From Eubacterium sp. (GTDB lineage: Bacteria; Bacillota; Clostridia; Oscillospirales; Acutalibacteraceae): a stretch of DNA of 13,230 bases. The stretch lies in assembly GCA_017543415.1 (NCBI GenBank), contig JAFYGD010000084.1, forward strand, positions 1 to 13,230, in the 5' to 3' direction. Position 1 is the stretch's first letter. Each line of letters begins with the position of its first letter. The notes below the pieces were generated by a model. The model searched no databases, was not told where the DNA came from, and was given only the letters and a program-made list of their open reading frames with translations. The position numbers and the translations under genes were made by a program. Positions 1 to 6,696 of the stretch are shown here, piece by piece.

Positions 1-594
1 AACGAAAACAAAATAATAAGCGACAGCGAGGTTGACCCTGCGCTGCGTTTTGACGCTTTTATGGGCGGAGTTAAGGACGGAGGTCTTCGCTCCGTAAGCT
101 CAATAAGCATTATGGTTTGCTACATTGTTGCAAATATGAACGGCAGGGTTACCGCCGAGGTTATTATGCAGGCAATGGACGAAGGGATGCTTGCAAACCA
201 CTTTGAAGTGGCAAACGCAATTTCAAAGCTGATTGAGGCAGGCACTATTACCGAAGCGGAGGACGGCGCGCTTACCCTTAACGCAAACGCAAAGGAAAGC
301 ATTGACCTTGTTGAAAAGGATTTGCCGTTTACCGTACGCGAGCGAAGCATTCACCTTGTTCAGAAAATTCTTGCAAAGGAAACCTACAAAAAGGAAAACG
401 AGGTTGTTATTGTAAACAACGGCGGAACCTACACGGTTAACATGAAAATTGCCGGCGACAAAACCGATTACTTAAAGCTTAGCCTTTACGCTCCTACCAT
501 TGAACAGGCAAACACAATTAAGGAACGCTTTTTGACAGACCCCGTAAAGTTTTACGATACGGTAATAGAGGCAATATTTGCAAACGAGGAATAA
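1..594 (+). CDS. DUF4364 family protein (5' end outside window)
   Basis: The reading frame is open from base 1 through the internal ATG at 61 to the TAA at 592-594, so the gene starts upstream of the window. The ATG at 61 is not a convincing start: it has no ribosome binding site, and the GGLRS segment just after it resembles the part that precedes the first helix in DUF4364 proteins I recall. What is visible is a winged-helix-like N-terminal half (SISIMVCYIV, then a helix ending in ANAISKLIEAGTI and a short acidic wing), followed by an 'LPFTVRER' stretch and a C-terminal alpha/beta half ending in a helix. There is no signal peptide or membrane segment. DUF4364 is a clostridial family of unknown role, sometimes viewed as a possible transcriptional regulator because of the winged helix. 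The stop is 2 bases before the next gene, suggesting one transcript. Family assignment is from memory of its pattern. Confidence 0.8.
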   Translation, partial: NENKIISDSEVDPALRFDAFMGGVKDGGLRSVSSISIMVCYIVANMNGRVTAEVIMQAMDEGMLANHFEVANAISKLIEAGTITEAEDGALTLNANAKESIDLVEKDLPFTVRERSIHLVQKILAKETYKKENEVVIVNNGGTYTVNMKIAGDKTDYLKLSLYAPTIEQANTIKERFLTDPVKFYDTVIEAIFANEE

Positions 595-596
595 CC

Positions 597-899
597 ATGG
601 CTGAAATACTTGAAACGATTATGCTTATATGCTTTGGCCTTTCTTGGCCTATTAACCTTGTTAAAAGCTTAAGGGCGAAAACCGCTGCCTCTACAAGCCT
701 TAAGTTTTTAATTCTGATTGATTTAGGCTACGTTGCCGGCATTGCCGCAAAGTTTGCAGCCCACAAAATCAATTACGTTTTAGCTGTATATTTTATTAAC
801 CTGCTTTTTGTTACGGTTAATATTATTGTATATTTTATTAACAGAAAAATTGATATTAAAAAGGAGAAGGAAAATGAAAATAACAATAGGCTCGGATAA
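597..899 (+). CDS. Small 3-TM membrane protein, PQ-loop/SemiSWEET-like
   Basis: This 100-residue protein has three hydrophobic stretches, at about residues 4-21, 36-55 and 59-82, and a charged tail (KKEKENENNN). Its length and three-helix plan match SemiSWEET-type half-transporters. The stretch SWPINLVKSLRAKTAASTS at residues 16-34 resembles a PQ-loop: helix, Pro, basic turn, then Ser before the next helix. The canonical PQ is PI here, so sugar transport is not shown. The start is supported by GAGGA at 586-590, six bases before the ATG and inside the end of the upstream gene. The last 26 bases overlap the start of the RpiB-like gene, and the charged tail is written over that gene's ribosome binding site, so the two are probably co-translated. 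The substrate is unknown; it could also be a generic small hydrophobic protein. Confidence 0.75.
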   Translation: MAEILETIMLICFGLSWPINLVKSLRAKTAASTSLKFLILIDLGYVAGIAAKFAAHKINYVLAVYFINLLFVTVNIIVYFINRKIDIKKEKENENNNRLG

Positions 900-1347
900 A
901 TCCGGATACCCGCTCAGAAAGAGCATTGAAAAATACCTTGAGGAAAAAGGTATTGAAATTACGGTTTACGGCCCCGAAGACGCCGAAACCGCAGTTCCCT
1001 TTTATCAGGTAGCGCCGATGGTTGCAAAGGACATTCAGGAGAAAAACGCCGACCTTGGAATTCTTATCTGCGGTACCGGCATGGGAATGTCACAGGTTGC
1101 TAACAAGTTCAAGGGCGTTCGCGCTGCTTGCTGCGAAACAGTTTATTCCGCGAAGATGTGCCGCGTTATAAACGACAGTCAGATTCTTTGTATGGGCGGC
1201 TGGATGATTGCGGAAACGCTCGGCATTGCAATGACTGAAGCTTTCCTGAACGCAAGCTTTACCGTTGGTGTTGAGGAATGGCGCAAAGCCTGGCTTGAAA
1301 ACGCAAAAGGCGAATTCGGCAAGCTGGAAGATAAAATTTACGGATAA
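874..1347 (+). CDS. Divergent RpiB/LacA/LacB-family sugar-phosphate isomerase
   Basis: This 157-residue protein has the RpiB/LacA/LacB fold signatures: IGSDKSGY at residues 5-12, CGTGMGMS at 66-73 and NKFKGVRAA at 77-85. Known family members interconvert aldose and ketose phosphates. The proposed base Cys66 is present. The His of the usual SDHAG motif is Lys9, the His of the usual HNDAN motif is Ile99, and the usual C-terminal GGRHQxRV block is replaced by a GVEEWRKAW segment and a tail to residue 157. It is therefore unlikely to be a standard ribose-5-phosphate isomerase. It may act on another sugar phosphate or work as a LacA-like partner subunit; LacA also carries a changed N-terminal motif. 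The start at 874 is chosen because AAGGAG at 861-866 sits seven bases upstream; a longer frame back to 808 lacks any family similarity. It converges with canonical rpiB. Confidence 0.85.
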   Translation: MKITIGSDKSGYPLRKSIEKYLEEKGIEITVYGPEDAETAVPFYQVAPMVAKDIQEKNADLGILICGTGMGMSQVANKFKGVRAACCETVYSAKMCRVINDSQILCMGGWMIAETLGIAMTEAFLNASFTVGVEEWRKAWLENAKGEFGKLEDKIYG

Positions 1348-1350
1348 TAA

Positions 1351-1376
1351 AAAAGAGGGCTGCGCCCTCTTTTTTT
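1351..1376. terminator. Bidirectional Rho-independent terminator
   Basis: GAGGGC (1355-1360), loop TGC, GCCCTC (1364-1369). The hairpin is flanked by an A run on the left and a T run on the right, so a U tract follows it on either strand. It ends the plus-strand RpiB-like transcript and the minus-strand rpiB transcript. The rpiB stop codon (1375-1377) touches its edge. Confidence 0.9.
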
Positions 1377-1824
1377 AATACACTTTTTCGCCTGCTTCGA
1401 TTGCCATAATCTGGTCTACGCGCGTTTGGTGGCGTCCGCCCTCAAATTCGGTTTCAAGGAAAACGTCAACAAGCTCGATTGCAAGGCCCGCACCCACAAC
1501 CCTTGCGCCCATACAAAGCGCGTTTGCATCATTGTGAAGCCTTGTATACTTTGCTGAAAAATAATCGCTGCAGCAGGCTGCTCTTATTCCCTTTACCTTA
1601 TTTGCCGCCATTGAAATGCCGATACCCGTTCCGCATACGAGGATAGCCTTCTCAGCCTCACCCGCTACTACCATATCGCACGCCTTCTGCGCGGAAAGGG
1701 CGTAATCGTATCTTTCCGGAGAATAACAGCCCGCGTCAATGTATTCAATCTTCTTTTCGTCAAGGTGGGCTTTGATTTCCTCTTTAAGCGGATAACCCGC
1801 ATGGTCAGATGCTATAACTATCAT
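1375..1824 (-). CDS. rpiB: Ribose-5-phosphate isomerase B
   Basis: RpiB interconverts ribulose 5-phosphate and ribose 5-phosphate in the cytoplasmic non-oxidative pentose phosphate pathway. The 149-residue protein is standard length and keeps the expected motifs: SDHAGY at residues 6-11, CGTGIGIS at 64-71 with Cys64 as the likely base, HNDAN at 97-101 with His97 as the likely ring-opening residue, and GGRHQTRVDQI near the C terminus with the phosphate-binding arginines. The start is supported by AAAGGGAG upstream of the ATG. It is the last gene of the fhs-tsaE-tsaB-rpiB operon and is separated from tsaB by a hairpin repeat, which could let its expression be set apart from that of the upstream genes. 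The paralog at 874-1347 converges with it. Related names such as galactose-6-phosphate isomerase LacB are possible, but the intact motifs favour RpiB. Confidence 0.93.
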   Translation of the reverse strand: MIVIASDHAGYPLKEEIKAHLDEKKIEYIDAGCYSPERYDYALSAQKACDMVVAGEAEKAILVCGTGIGISMAANKVKGIRAACCSDYFSAKYTRLHNDANALCMGARVVGAGLAIELVDVFLETEFEGGRHQTRVDQIMAIEAGEKVY

Positions 1825-1847
1825 TTTTTATCTCCCTTTGCATTTTC

Positions 1848-1900
1848 ACCTCATCCACCGCAAGCGGTCCCCCTTCCCCTCAAGGGGAAGGCGAGGAGGT
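1848..1900. repeat. Palindromic intergenic repeat (REP-like hairpin)
   Basis: The ends ACCTC (1848-1852) and GAGGT (1896-1900) are complementary. Inside are two nested hairpins: ACCGC-AA-GCGGT (1857-1868) and CCTTCCCC-TCAA-GGGGAAGG (1872-1891). From memory, elements of the form CCTTCCCCTTGAGGGGAAGG...GGATGAGGTG are scattered through many Firmicutes genomes. There is no T run, so it is not a normal terminator. It lies between tsaB and rpiB and provides the tsaB stop codon. Only one copy is in this window, so its repeated nature is from recall. Confidence 0.7.
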
Positions 1901-2566
1901 TTGTTTTTTAAGCTTTAATTCGCGTTCCGCCTGGGACTGCCGTAAATAAACGGGCATCAGTTCCTTTGGCGGAATTCTTTTTTTATTCTCTGCGGCTTTT
2001 GCAACGTTAACCGCATTCTGATACATTAATTCTTCCTTTGCAAGAACGCAGTTTTCAAGCTCAATATTTTCATAGCAGAGCCTTGCGCCGTCACCTGCGA
2101 TAATAACGCGGTCATATGCTTTAAGCTCCGTCCTTAAATCCTCAAGCGAAACAGCGCGGTCAGGAGTAAGGCGCTCAATTCTACCGTTTTCAGCTCTGAA
2201 CAGAGCGTTATAAAATTGCATTCGCCTTGCGTCCATTACGGCGCAGATTACGGCGCTTTCATTTTCAAATGCATAGGCGATAGCTTCAAGCGTTGAAACG
2301 GGAATACAAGGCGTGCCGTTTAAAAAGGCAAGGCCCTTTGCGCTTGCAACGCCTATTCTTACGCCCGTAAACGAACCCGGTCCTGCGGTAATTGCAATAG
2401 CCTCAAGCTCGCTGAAAGGGATATCCCCCATTACGCTTTTAATCATTGGCATAAGGGTTTCGCTGTGGGTTAAGCCCTTATTTACAAATTCACTTTTGAT
2501 TACTTTTCTGCCCTCGGTCAGCGCGGCGGAAGCCGTTATTGCCGAGGCGTCTATTGAAAGAATCAT
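1880..2566 (-). CDS. tsaB: tRNA threonylcarbamoyladenosine biosynthesis protein TsaB
   Basis: TsaB is an inactive paralog of TsaD. It binds TsaD and TsaE in the complex that makes t6A at position 37 of ANN-decoding tRNAs. The 228-residue protein shows the ASKHA-type start ILSIDAS, a THSETLMP segment at residues 33-40 and the family hallmark GPGSFTGVRIG at 62-72. The usual end of the family, close to PVYLRQSQAEREL, is present. It is followed by a short extra tail (QTSSPSP) and a TGA stop that fall in the palindromic repeat. The ATG overlaps the tsaE stop as ATGA, which suggests translational coupling. tsaD is not in the window. Confidence 0.95.
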   Translation of the reverse strand: MILSIDASAITASAALTEGRKVIKSEFVNKGLTHSETLMPMIKSVMGDIPFSELEAIAITAGPGSFTGVRIGVASAKGLAFLNGTPCIPVSTLEAIAYAFENESAVICAVMDARRMQFYNALFRAENGRIERLTPDRAVSLEDLRTELKAYDRVIIAGDGARLCYENIELENCVLAKEELMYQNAVNVAKAAENKKRIPPKELMPVYLRQSQAERELKLKKQTSSPSP

Positions 2567-3000
2567 TGAGCCTCCGCCTCGGCTTTAGTCATAAGGGTGA
2601 ACCTTCTGTCATTTTCGCCGAGCTTTTCAATTTTAATAATCACCGCGTCTTCGGGAAGCGCGCCGAATATGTTTTCGCCCCATTCGCAGAGCACATATGC
2701 GCCCGAATCAAGGCTGTCATAATAGCCGCTTGTAAGAAGGTCGTCCCAGCTGTCAATACGGTACATATCGTAATGGCATACCTTTTTGCCGTTGCCTTTG
2801 TATTCGTTGCAAATTGCAAAGGTCGGTGAGCTCACCTCGGCTTCAATGCCGAGCCCTTCAACAAAGCCGTTGGTAAACGCGGTTTTGCCTGCGCCGAGGT
2901 CGCCGAGAAAGCCGATAACGCAGCCCTCTTTCAGCTCCTTTGAAAGCTGTTTTGCAAGGGCAAGCGTTTCATCATAACTGTGAGTCAGATATTCCTTCAT
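2563..3000 (-). CDS. tsaE: tRNA threonylcarbamoyladenosine biosynthesis ATPase TsaE
   Basis: TsaE is the ATPase of the TsaB-TsaD-TsaE complex, needed for repeated cycles of t6A formation on tRNA. The 145-residue length is typical. Visible features are the Walker A GDLGAGKT at residues 33-40, the switch-like SSPTF at 57-61, the conserved HYDMYR at 77-82, and a CEWGEN segment near residue 105 in place of the usual VEWPE-type motif. The 3' end overlaps tsaB by four bases and the 5' end touches the fhs stop by one base. All three genes are therefore read from one message driven by the fhs promoter; no separate promoter is visible. Confidence 0.95.
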   Translation of the reverse strand: MKEYLTHSYDETLALAKQLSKELKEGCVIGFLGDLGAGKTAFTNGFVEGLGIEAEVSSPTFAICNEYKGNGKKVCHYDMYRIDSWDDLLTSGYYDSLDSGAYVLCEWGENIFGALPEDAVIIKIEKLGENDRRFTLMTKAEAEAQ

Positions 3001-4667
3001 CAGAAAAGACCTACGGTTCTGCCCTCATCGTCAATATCAATATTAAACGCAGCGGGAACCTTTGACAGTCCGGGCATAGTCATAATGCTGCCTGCAAGAC
3101 AAACGAGGAAGCCTGCGCCGTTTGAAAGGCTTGCGGACTGAATTGTAATTCTGAAATTCTCCGGTCTGCCGAGGAGCTTCGGATTATCCGAAAGGCTGTA
3201 CTGTGTTTTGGCAATACAAACGGGCATTTTATCTGCGCCGAGCTTAATGAAGCCGTCAATGGCAGCCTTTGCCTCTTTGGTATAATCAACGCCGTCTGCG
3301 CCGTAAATTTCACGCGCGATGGTTTCAATTTTATCGTAAACGGGCATATCGTCCGGATAAAGCGGAGCAAAATTGCTTTCCTTTTCACAGGCTTCAACAG
3401 CCTTCTCGGCAAGCTCTGTTCCGCCTGCGCCGCCCTCTGCAAAGCATTTGGTAACGGCAAAGTCTGCGCCCTTTTCTTTACAAAAGCTTTCAACGAAGTC
3501 AATTTCAGCCTGAGTATCGGCATAGAAGTGGTTGATTGCAACAACAACGGGTACGCCGTACTTTTTAAGGTTTTCAATATGAGCGCCGAGGTTTACGCTG
3601 CCCTTTTTAAGCGCTTCAAGGTTTTCTTCCTTAAGCTCGTCCTTCGGAACTCCGCCGTTATATTTCATTGAGCGTACGGTTGAAACAAGAACTATACAGT
3701 TAGGCTTCAAGCCTGCAAAACGGCACTTGATGTCAAGGAACTTTTCAGCGCCGAGGTCTGAGCCGAAGCCCGCTTCCGTAATACAGTAATCGGCAAGCTT
3801 AAGCGCGGTTTTAGTTGCGCGGATTGAGTTACAGCCGTGGGCAATATTTGCAAACGGGCCGCCGTGCATAGTAACGGGGGTGTTTTCAAGAGTCTGAATA
3901 AGGTTGGGCTTGAGCGCGTCCTTAAGAAGAACGGTCATTGAGCCGTTAGCCTTAATATCACGGCAGTAAACGGGCTTGCCCTCATAGGTATAGGCAACAA
4001 GGATATTGCCGAGCCTGCGCTTAAGGTCAAACACATCCTCGCTTAAGCAGAGAATTGCCATAACCTCGCTTGCAACGGTAATAATAAAGTGGTCCTCACG
4101 CGGTACGCCGTTGAGCTTTCCGCCAAGGGAGCAAACGATATTTCTTAAAGCGCGATCGTTAATATCAAGGCAACGCTTAACGAGCACCTGACGGGGGTCG
4201 ATACCAAGCTCGTTGCCCTGCTGAATTGAGTTATCAAGCATAGCACACATAAGGTTATTTGCAGAGGTAATTGCGTGCATATCGCCTGTGAAATGAAGGT
4301 TGATATCTTCCATGGGAACAACCTGGGAATAGCCGCCGCCTGCAGCGCCGCCCTTAATTCCGAAAACGGGACCTAAAGAGGGCTCACGAAGGGCAACGAT
4401 TGCCTTTTTGCCGATTTTTTCCATAGCCTCGCCAAGACCGATTGATACGGTTGTTTTACCCTCTCCCGCAGGGGTGGGGTTAACGGCGGTAACAAGAATA
4501 AGCTTGCCGTCCTTATTGGCTTTTACACGGTCTACAGCCCTGTCGGTAATCTTTGCCTTATAGTGGCCGATAGGCATAATTTCCTCGTCCGCAATGCCAA
4601 GACCTTCGGCAATTTCCCTAATGTCTTTCATTTTAGCTGCCTGAGCAATTTCAATATCAGTAAGCAT
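3000..4667 (-). CDS. fhs: Formate-tetrahydrofolate ligase
   Basis: This enzyme makes 10-formyl-tetrahydrofolate from formate, tetrahydrofolate and ATP. It feeds purine synthesis and formyl-Met-tRNA and, in acetogens, the methyl branch of the Wood-Ljungdahl pathway. The 555-residue length matches the bacterial monofunctional family. Visible motifs are the P-loop [10 protein letters not shown] at residues 64-73, [19 protein letters not shown] near 94-112, the [16 protein letters not shown] region near 267-282, and an [15 protein letters not shown] end. The start has GGAGG at good spacing. It is the first gene of the operon, directly behind a promoter in the 4668-4803 gap. The gap between promoter and gene is too short for a folate riboswitch. 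The enzyme alone does not show acetogenesis; many gut Clostridia carry it for anabolism. Confidence 0.97.
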   Translation of the reverse strand: MLTDIEIAQAAKMKDIREIAEGLGIADEEIMPIGHYKAKITDRAVDRVKANKDGKLILVTAVNPTPAGEGKTTVSIGLGEAMEKIGKKAIVALREPSLGPVFGIKGGAAGGGYSQVVPMEDINLHFTGDMHAITSANNLMCAMLDNSIQQGNELGIDPRQVLVKRCLDINDRALRNIVCSLGGKLNGVPREDHFIITVASEVMAILCLSEDVFDLKRRLGNILVAYTYEGKPVYCRDIKANGSMTVLLKDALKPNLIQTLENTPVTMHGGPFANIAHGCNSIRATKTALKLADYCITEAGFGSDLGAEKFLDIKCRFAGLKPNCIVLVSTVRSMKYNGGVPKDELKEENLEALKKGSVNLGAHIENLKKYGVPVVVAINHFYADTQAEIDFVESFCKEKGADFAVTKCFAEGGAGGTELAEKAVEACEKESNFAPLYPDDMPVYDKIETIAREIYGADGVDYTKEAKAAIDGFIKLGADKMPVCIAKTQYSLSDNPKLLGRPENFRITIQSASLSNGAGFLVCLAGSIMTMPGLSKVPAAFNIDIDDEGRTVGLF

Positions 4668-4695
4668 AATATACCTCCACTTTTTTATTTATTCC

Positions 4696-4724
4696 ATTAT
4701 AACATAATACAATATATAATCCAA
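4696..4724 (-). promoter_or_regulatory. Predicted sigma-A promoter for fhs operon
   Basis: On the minus strand a perfect TATAAT (4696-4701) stands 17 bases downstream of a weak -35, TTGGAT (4719-4724). Start of transcription would be near 4689, giving a leader of about 22 bases with GGAGG just before the fhs ATG. Confidence 0.6.
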
Positions 4725-4745
4725 CCAAAAAACAGAAAAATATTG

Positions 4746-4774
4746 TTGAAAAAACGGTTAAGAACTATTATAAT
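4746..4774 (+). promoter_or_regulatory. Predicted sigma-A promoter for the FtsW/RodA-family gene
   Basis: TTGAAA (4746-4751), a 17-base spacer, then TATAAT (4769-4774): a near-consensus promoter. A small inverted repeat TTTGT-A-ACAAA (4776-4786) lies over the expected transcription start and could be an operator or chance in AT-rich DNA. An AAGGAGG-type ribosome binding site (4793-4799) follows. Confidence 0.7.
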
Positions 4775-4803
4775 ATTTGTAACAAATAACGGAAGGAGGA
4801 ACT

Positions 4804-5973
4804 ATGGAAAACTTAACAGACAACAGAAAAGGCGTTTTTCATTTTCTTAAGGGAACAGACTTCATAGCTCTCCTTCTTGCAATGCTTTCTTCGGCTTACG
4901 GACTTGCGCTTGTTTACAGCGCAACGCACAAAACGCTGACGGACGGAAAGCTGATTTCAAGCGACGTAAGGTCCATGTTCGTTTCCGTAATACTCGGCCT
5001 TATCATTGCTATAGTTGTTTCAAACATTGACTATGAAATAATTTCAAAGCTCTGGCCGCTTGCGGCTGCGGCGTGCGTTGGGCTGATGGTCTTTACCTTC
5101 TTCTTCGGCAAAGCGCCGGCTTCAAGACCGGACGCGCGCAGCTGGCTTGACCTTAAGGTGTTTTACTTTCAGCCGTCGGAGCTTCTGAAGGTAGGTTTTA
5201 TAATTTCTTTTTCCTACCACCTTGATATGGTAAGGGATAAGATAAACGAGCTGAAAACAATCATCCCGCTTCTGATACACATTGCAATCCCGATTGGCCT
5301 TGTTCTTCTTACAGGCGACGCGGGAAGCGCCCTCATTTTTATGATAATGTTCATAGGAATGCTTTTCTTTGCAAGAGTTCACTGGGGCTATTTTATTGCA
5401 GGTATATGCGCAATAATCGTTGGATTTGTTGTTGCTTGGCGGGTAGGAATAATCAGCGGACTTCAGAGAACGCGAATAGTTGCGCTGTTCTACCCCGAAC
5501 AGTACGAAGCGGTTATGTATCAGCAGGAGCACGGAAAAATAGCGCTCGGCTCGGGCGGACTTTTCGGTCAGGGCTTTTTGCACGGAGATATGACGCAGGC
5601 GCTTTCGGGCGGCGTACCCGAAAATCAAAATGATATGGTGCTTACGGTTGCGGGCGAGGAGCTTGGATTTATAGGCGCCGCAGCGGTAGTTCTTCTGCTC
5701 GGCTTTCTTGTACTTAAAATTCTTAAAACGGCTATCAGCGCAAGAGATAACGTTGGCTACCTTATGTGCAGCGGAATTGCGGTAATGCTTTTTGCGCAGG
5801 TACTTGTAAACATAGGAATGGAGCTTTCGCTTTTACCGTGTATCGGTATTACGCTCCCCCTGTTTTCCGCAGGCGGCTCAAGCTCGCTTTGTATTTATAT
5901 GGCGCTCGGTCTGGAGCTGTCCATTTTCAGGTATTCGCAGGCACCCAAGGAAACGCTTTTCTACACAAGATAA
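4804..5973 (+). CDS. FtsW/RodA/SpoVE-family peptidoglycan glycosyltransferase
   Basis: SEDS-family proteins are membrane enzymes that polymerise glycan strands from lipid II, working with a class B penicillin-binding protein in elongation (RodA), division (FtsW) or sporulation (SpoVE). The 389-residue length and about ten hydrophobic segments fit. Visible motifs are SWLDL...YFQPSELLK at residues 113-129, GDAGSALIF at 171-179 with the conserved Asp172, GSGGLFGQGF at 249-258, PENQNDM at 272-278 with Asp277, GEELGFIG at 284-291, and PLFSAGGSS at 352-360. Some positions are unusual: the common QPDLGT reads TGDAGS, the HTD triad reads QND, and the SYGGSS Tyr is Ala. No partner PBP is adjacent, so the motifs do not settle which subfamily it is. 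The start has a strong ribosome binding site and a clear promoter, and the gene looks monocistronic. Confidence 0.92.
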   Translation: MENLTDNRKGVFHFLKGTDFIALLLAMLSSAYGLALVYSATHKTLTDGKLISSDVRSMFVSVILGLIIAIVVSNIDYEIISKLWPLAAAACVGLMVFTFFFGKAPASRPDARSWLDLKVFYFQPSELLKVGFIISFSYHLDMVRDKINELKTIIPLLIHIAIPIGLVLLTGDAGSALIFMIMFIGMLFFARVHWGYFIAGICAIIVGFVVAWRVGIISGLQRTRIVALFYPEQYEAVMYQQEHGKIALGSGGLFGQGFLHGDMTQALSGGVPENQNDMVLTVAGEELGFIGAAAVVLLLGFLVLKILKTAISARDNVGYLMCSGIAVMLFAQVLVNIGMELSLLPCIGITLPLFSAGGSSSLCIYMALGLELSIFRYSQAPKETLFYTR

Positions 5974-6000
5974 AAAGACTGAGGCTTACTCAGTCTTTTT
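5972..6000. terminator. Bidirectional Rho-independent terminator
   Basis: A perfect 12-bp stem, AAAAAGACTGAG (5972-5983) with CTCAGTCTTTTT (5989-6000), and loop GCTTA, with T runs on both strands. It serves the FtsW/RodA-family gene on the plus strand and the ECF operon on the minus strand. The stop codon of the ECF S-component (5986-5988) lies in its loop. Confidence 0.92.
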
Positions 6001-6696
6001 TATTATTTCGTATTTGGTTATTACGCGGGAGAGTTTATCAATAAACGGGGTTCCAAAAACGAACAGAAAAGCCGCGGTTGAAACAGCAAAAACGAGAGTA
6101 AACGGCGCTCCCGTTGAGTAAACGGAAAGGATACCCTGAAGGGTAAGCTTTTGGCCGTAGATTACGAGCAGAGTTGAAATATCCGCTATTGCACCGTAAA
6201 TAAAAACAAGAAGGAAGCCCGTTACGGCAAGGGTAACACGGTTATGATTAATGCGTTTAAAAATAATCCCCGCAAGGAAGCCGACAAGCCCGAGGGCTGC
6301 CATCTGAAACGGAGTCCACGGTCCCTGACCGAAAATAAAATTTGAAATAAAGGCGGAGAAAACTCCGACAATATATCCCCTTTCCGCACCGAGGCAGACT
6401 GCGGCTACAATTACCACGGCGGCAATAGGCTTTACCGAGGGGAGAAGATAAAACACAGCCCTTGAAACAACAGCAAGCGCAATAAGCGAGGCGGTGAGGG
6501 TTATTTCCTTTGCGGTGCTTTCTCTTTTTTCAAAACGGAAAAGTAGGGGCAGCATTGAAAAAACGAGCATTATTGCTACAGGAACGTAATAGCTTACATC
6601 CCTGAAGAAGAGCTGCCACACGATAATAAAAGCAAGCAGCGCCGCACAGAGCAGCGAATAAAACAGCAGCGAGGCTTTGCCCTTTGAATTATTCAT
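5986..6696 (-). CDS. ECF transporter S component (probable corrinoid specificity)
   Basis: S components are the membrane substrate-binding subunits of energy-coupling-factor vitamin importers. The 236-residue protein is strongly hydrophobic. It has an N-terminal pair of helices (about residues 9-31 and 37-54), then a basic stretch and a typical six-helix S-domain starting near residue 63. The segment FGQGPWTPFQM at 122-132 is a motif I associate with a clostridial S-component subfamily found near cobalamin genes. The cargo is inferred mainly from the adenosyltransferase two genes upstream of the ATPase; riboflavin or another vitamin cannot be excluded. The start at 6696 is chosen because GGAGG lies nine bases upstream, and a longer frame back to 6804 runs inside the ATPase gene. 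It overlaps the ATPase gene by eight bases. The last four residues (KKTE) are encoded by the terminator stem. Confidence 0.85.
   Translation of the reverse strand: MNNSKGKASLLFYSLLCAALLAFIIVWQLFFRDVSYYVPVAIMLVFSMLPLLFRFEKRESTAKEITLTASLIALAVVSRAVFYLLPSVKPIAAVVIVAAVCLGAERGYIVGVFSAFISNFIFGQGPWTPFQMAALGLVGFLAGIIFKRINHNRVTLAVTGFLLVFIYGAIADISTLLVIYGQKLTLQGILSVYSTGAPFTLVFAVSTAAFLFVFGTPFIDKLSRVITKYEIIKKTE

Noticed and set aside
808..873. Longer N terminus for the RpiB-like protein
   Set aside because: The extra residues are an out-of-frame reading of the upstream membrane gene; the ATG at 874 has an AAGGAG site and matches the family start.
1848..1900. Reading the tsaB/rpiB hairpin as a terminator
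   Set aside because: The stems are strong, but no T run follows on either strand, and rpiB downstream has no separate promoter that I can see.
3080..3577. 165-codon open frame on the minus strand within fhs
   Set aside because: Same strand but out of frame with fhs, whose motifs continue across this stretch; the translation is Ser/Leu/Lys-rich without domains.
4668..4803. Possible riboswitch or small RNA in the fhs / FtsW-RodA divergent gap
   Set aside because: The gap is AT-rich and explained by two opposed promoters and ribosome sites; the leaders are too short for a structured element.
5122..5628. 168-codon open frame on the minus strand inside the FtsW/RodA-family gene
   Set aside because: It runs antisense to a well-supported membrane protein, lacks a ribosome site and recognisable motifs, and has the low-complexity composition of a shadow frame.
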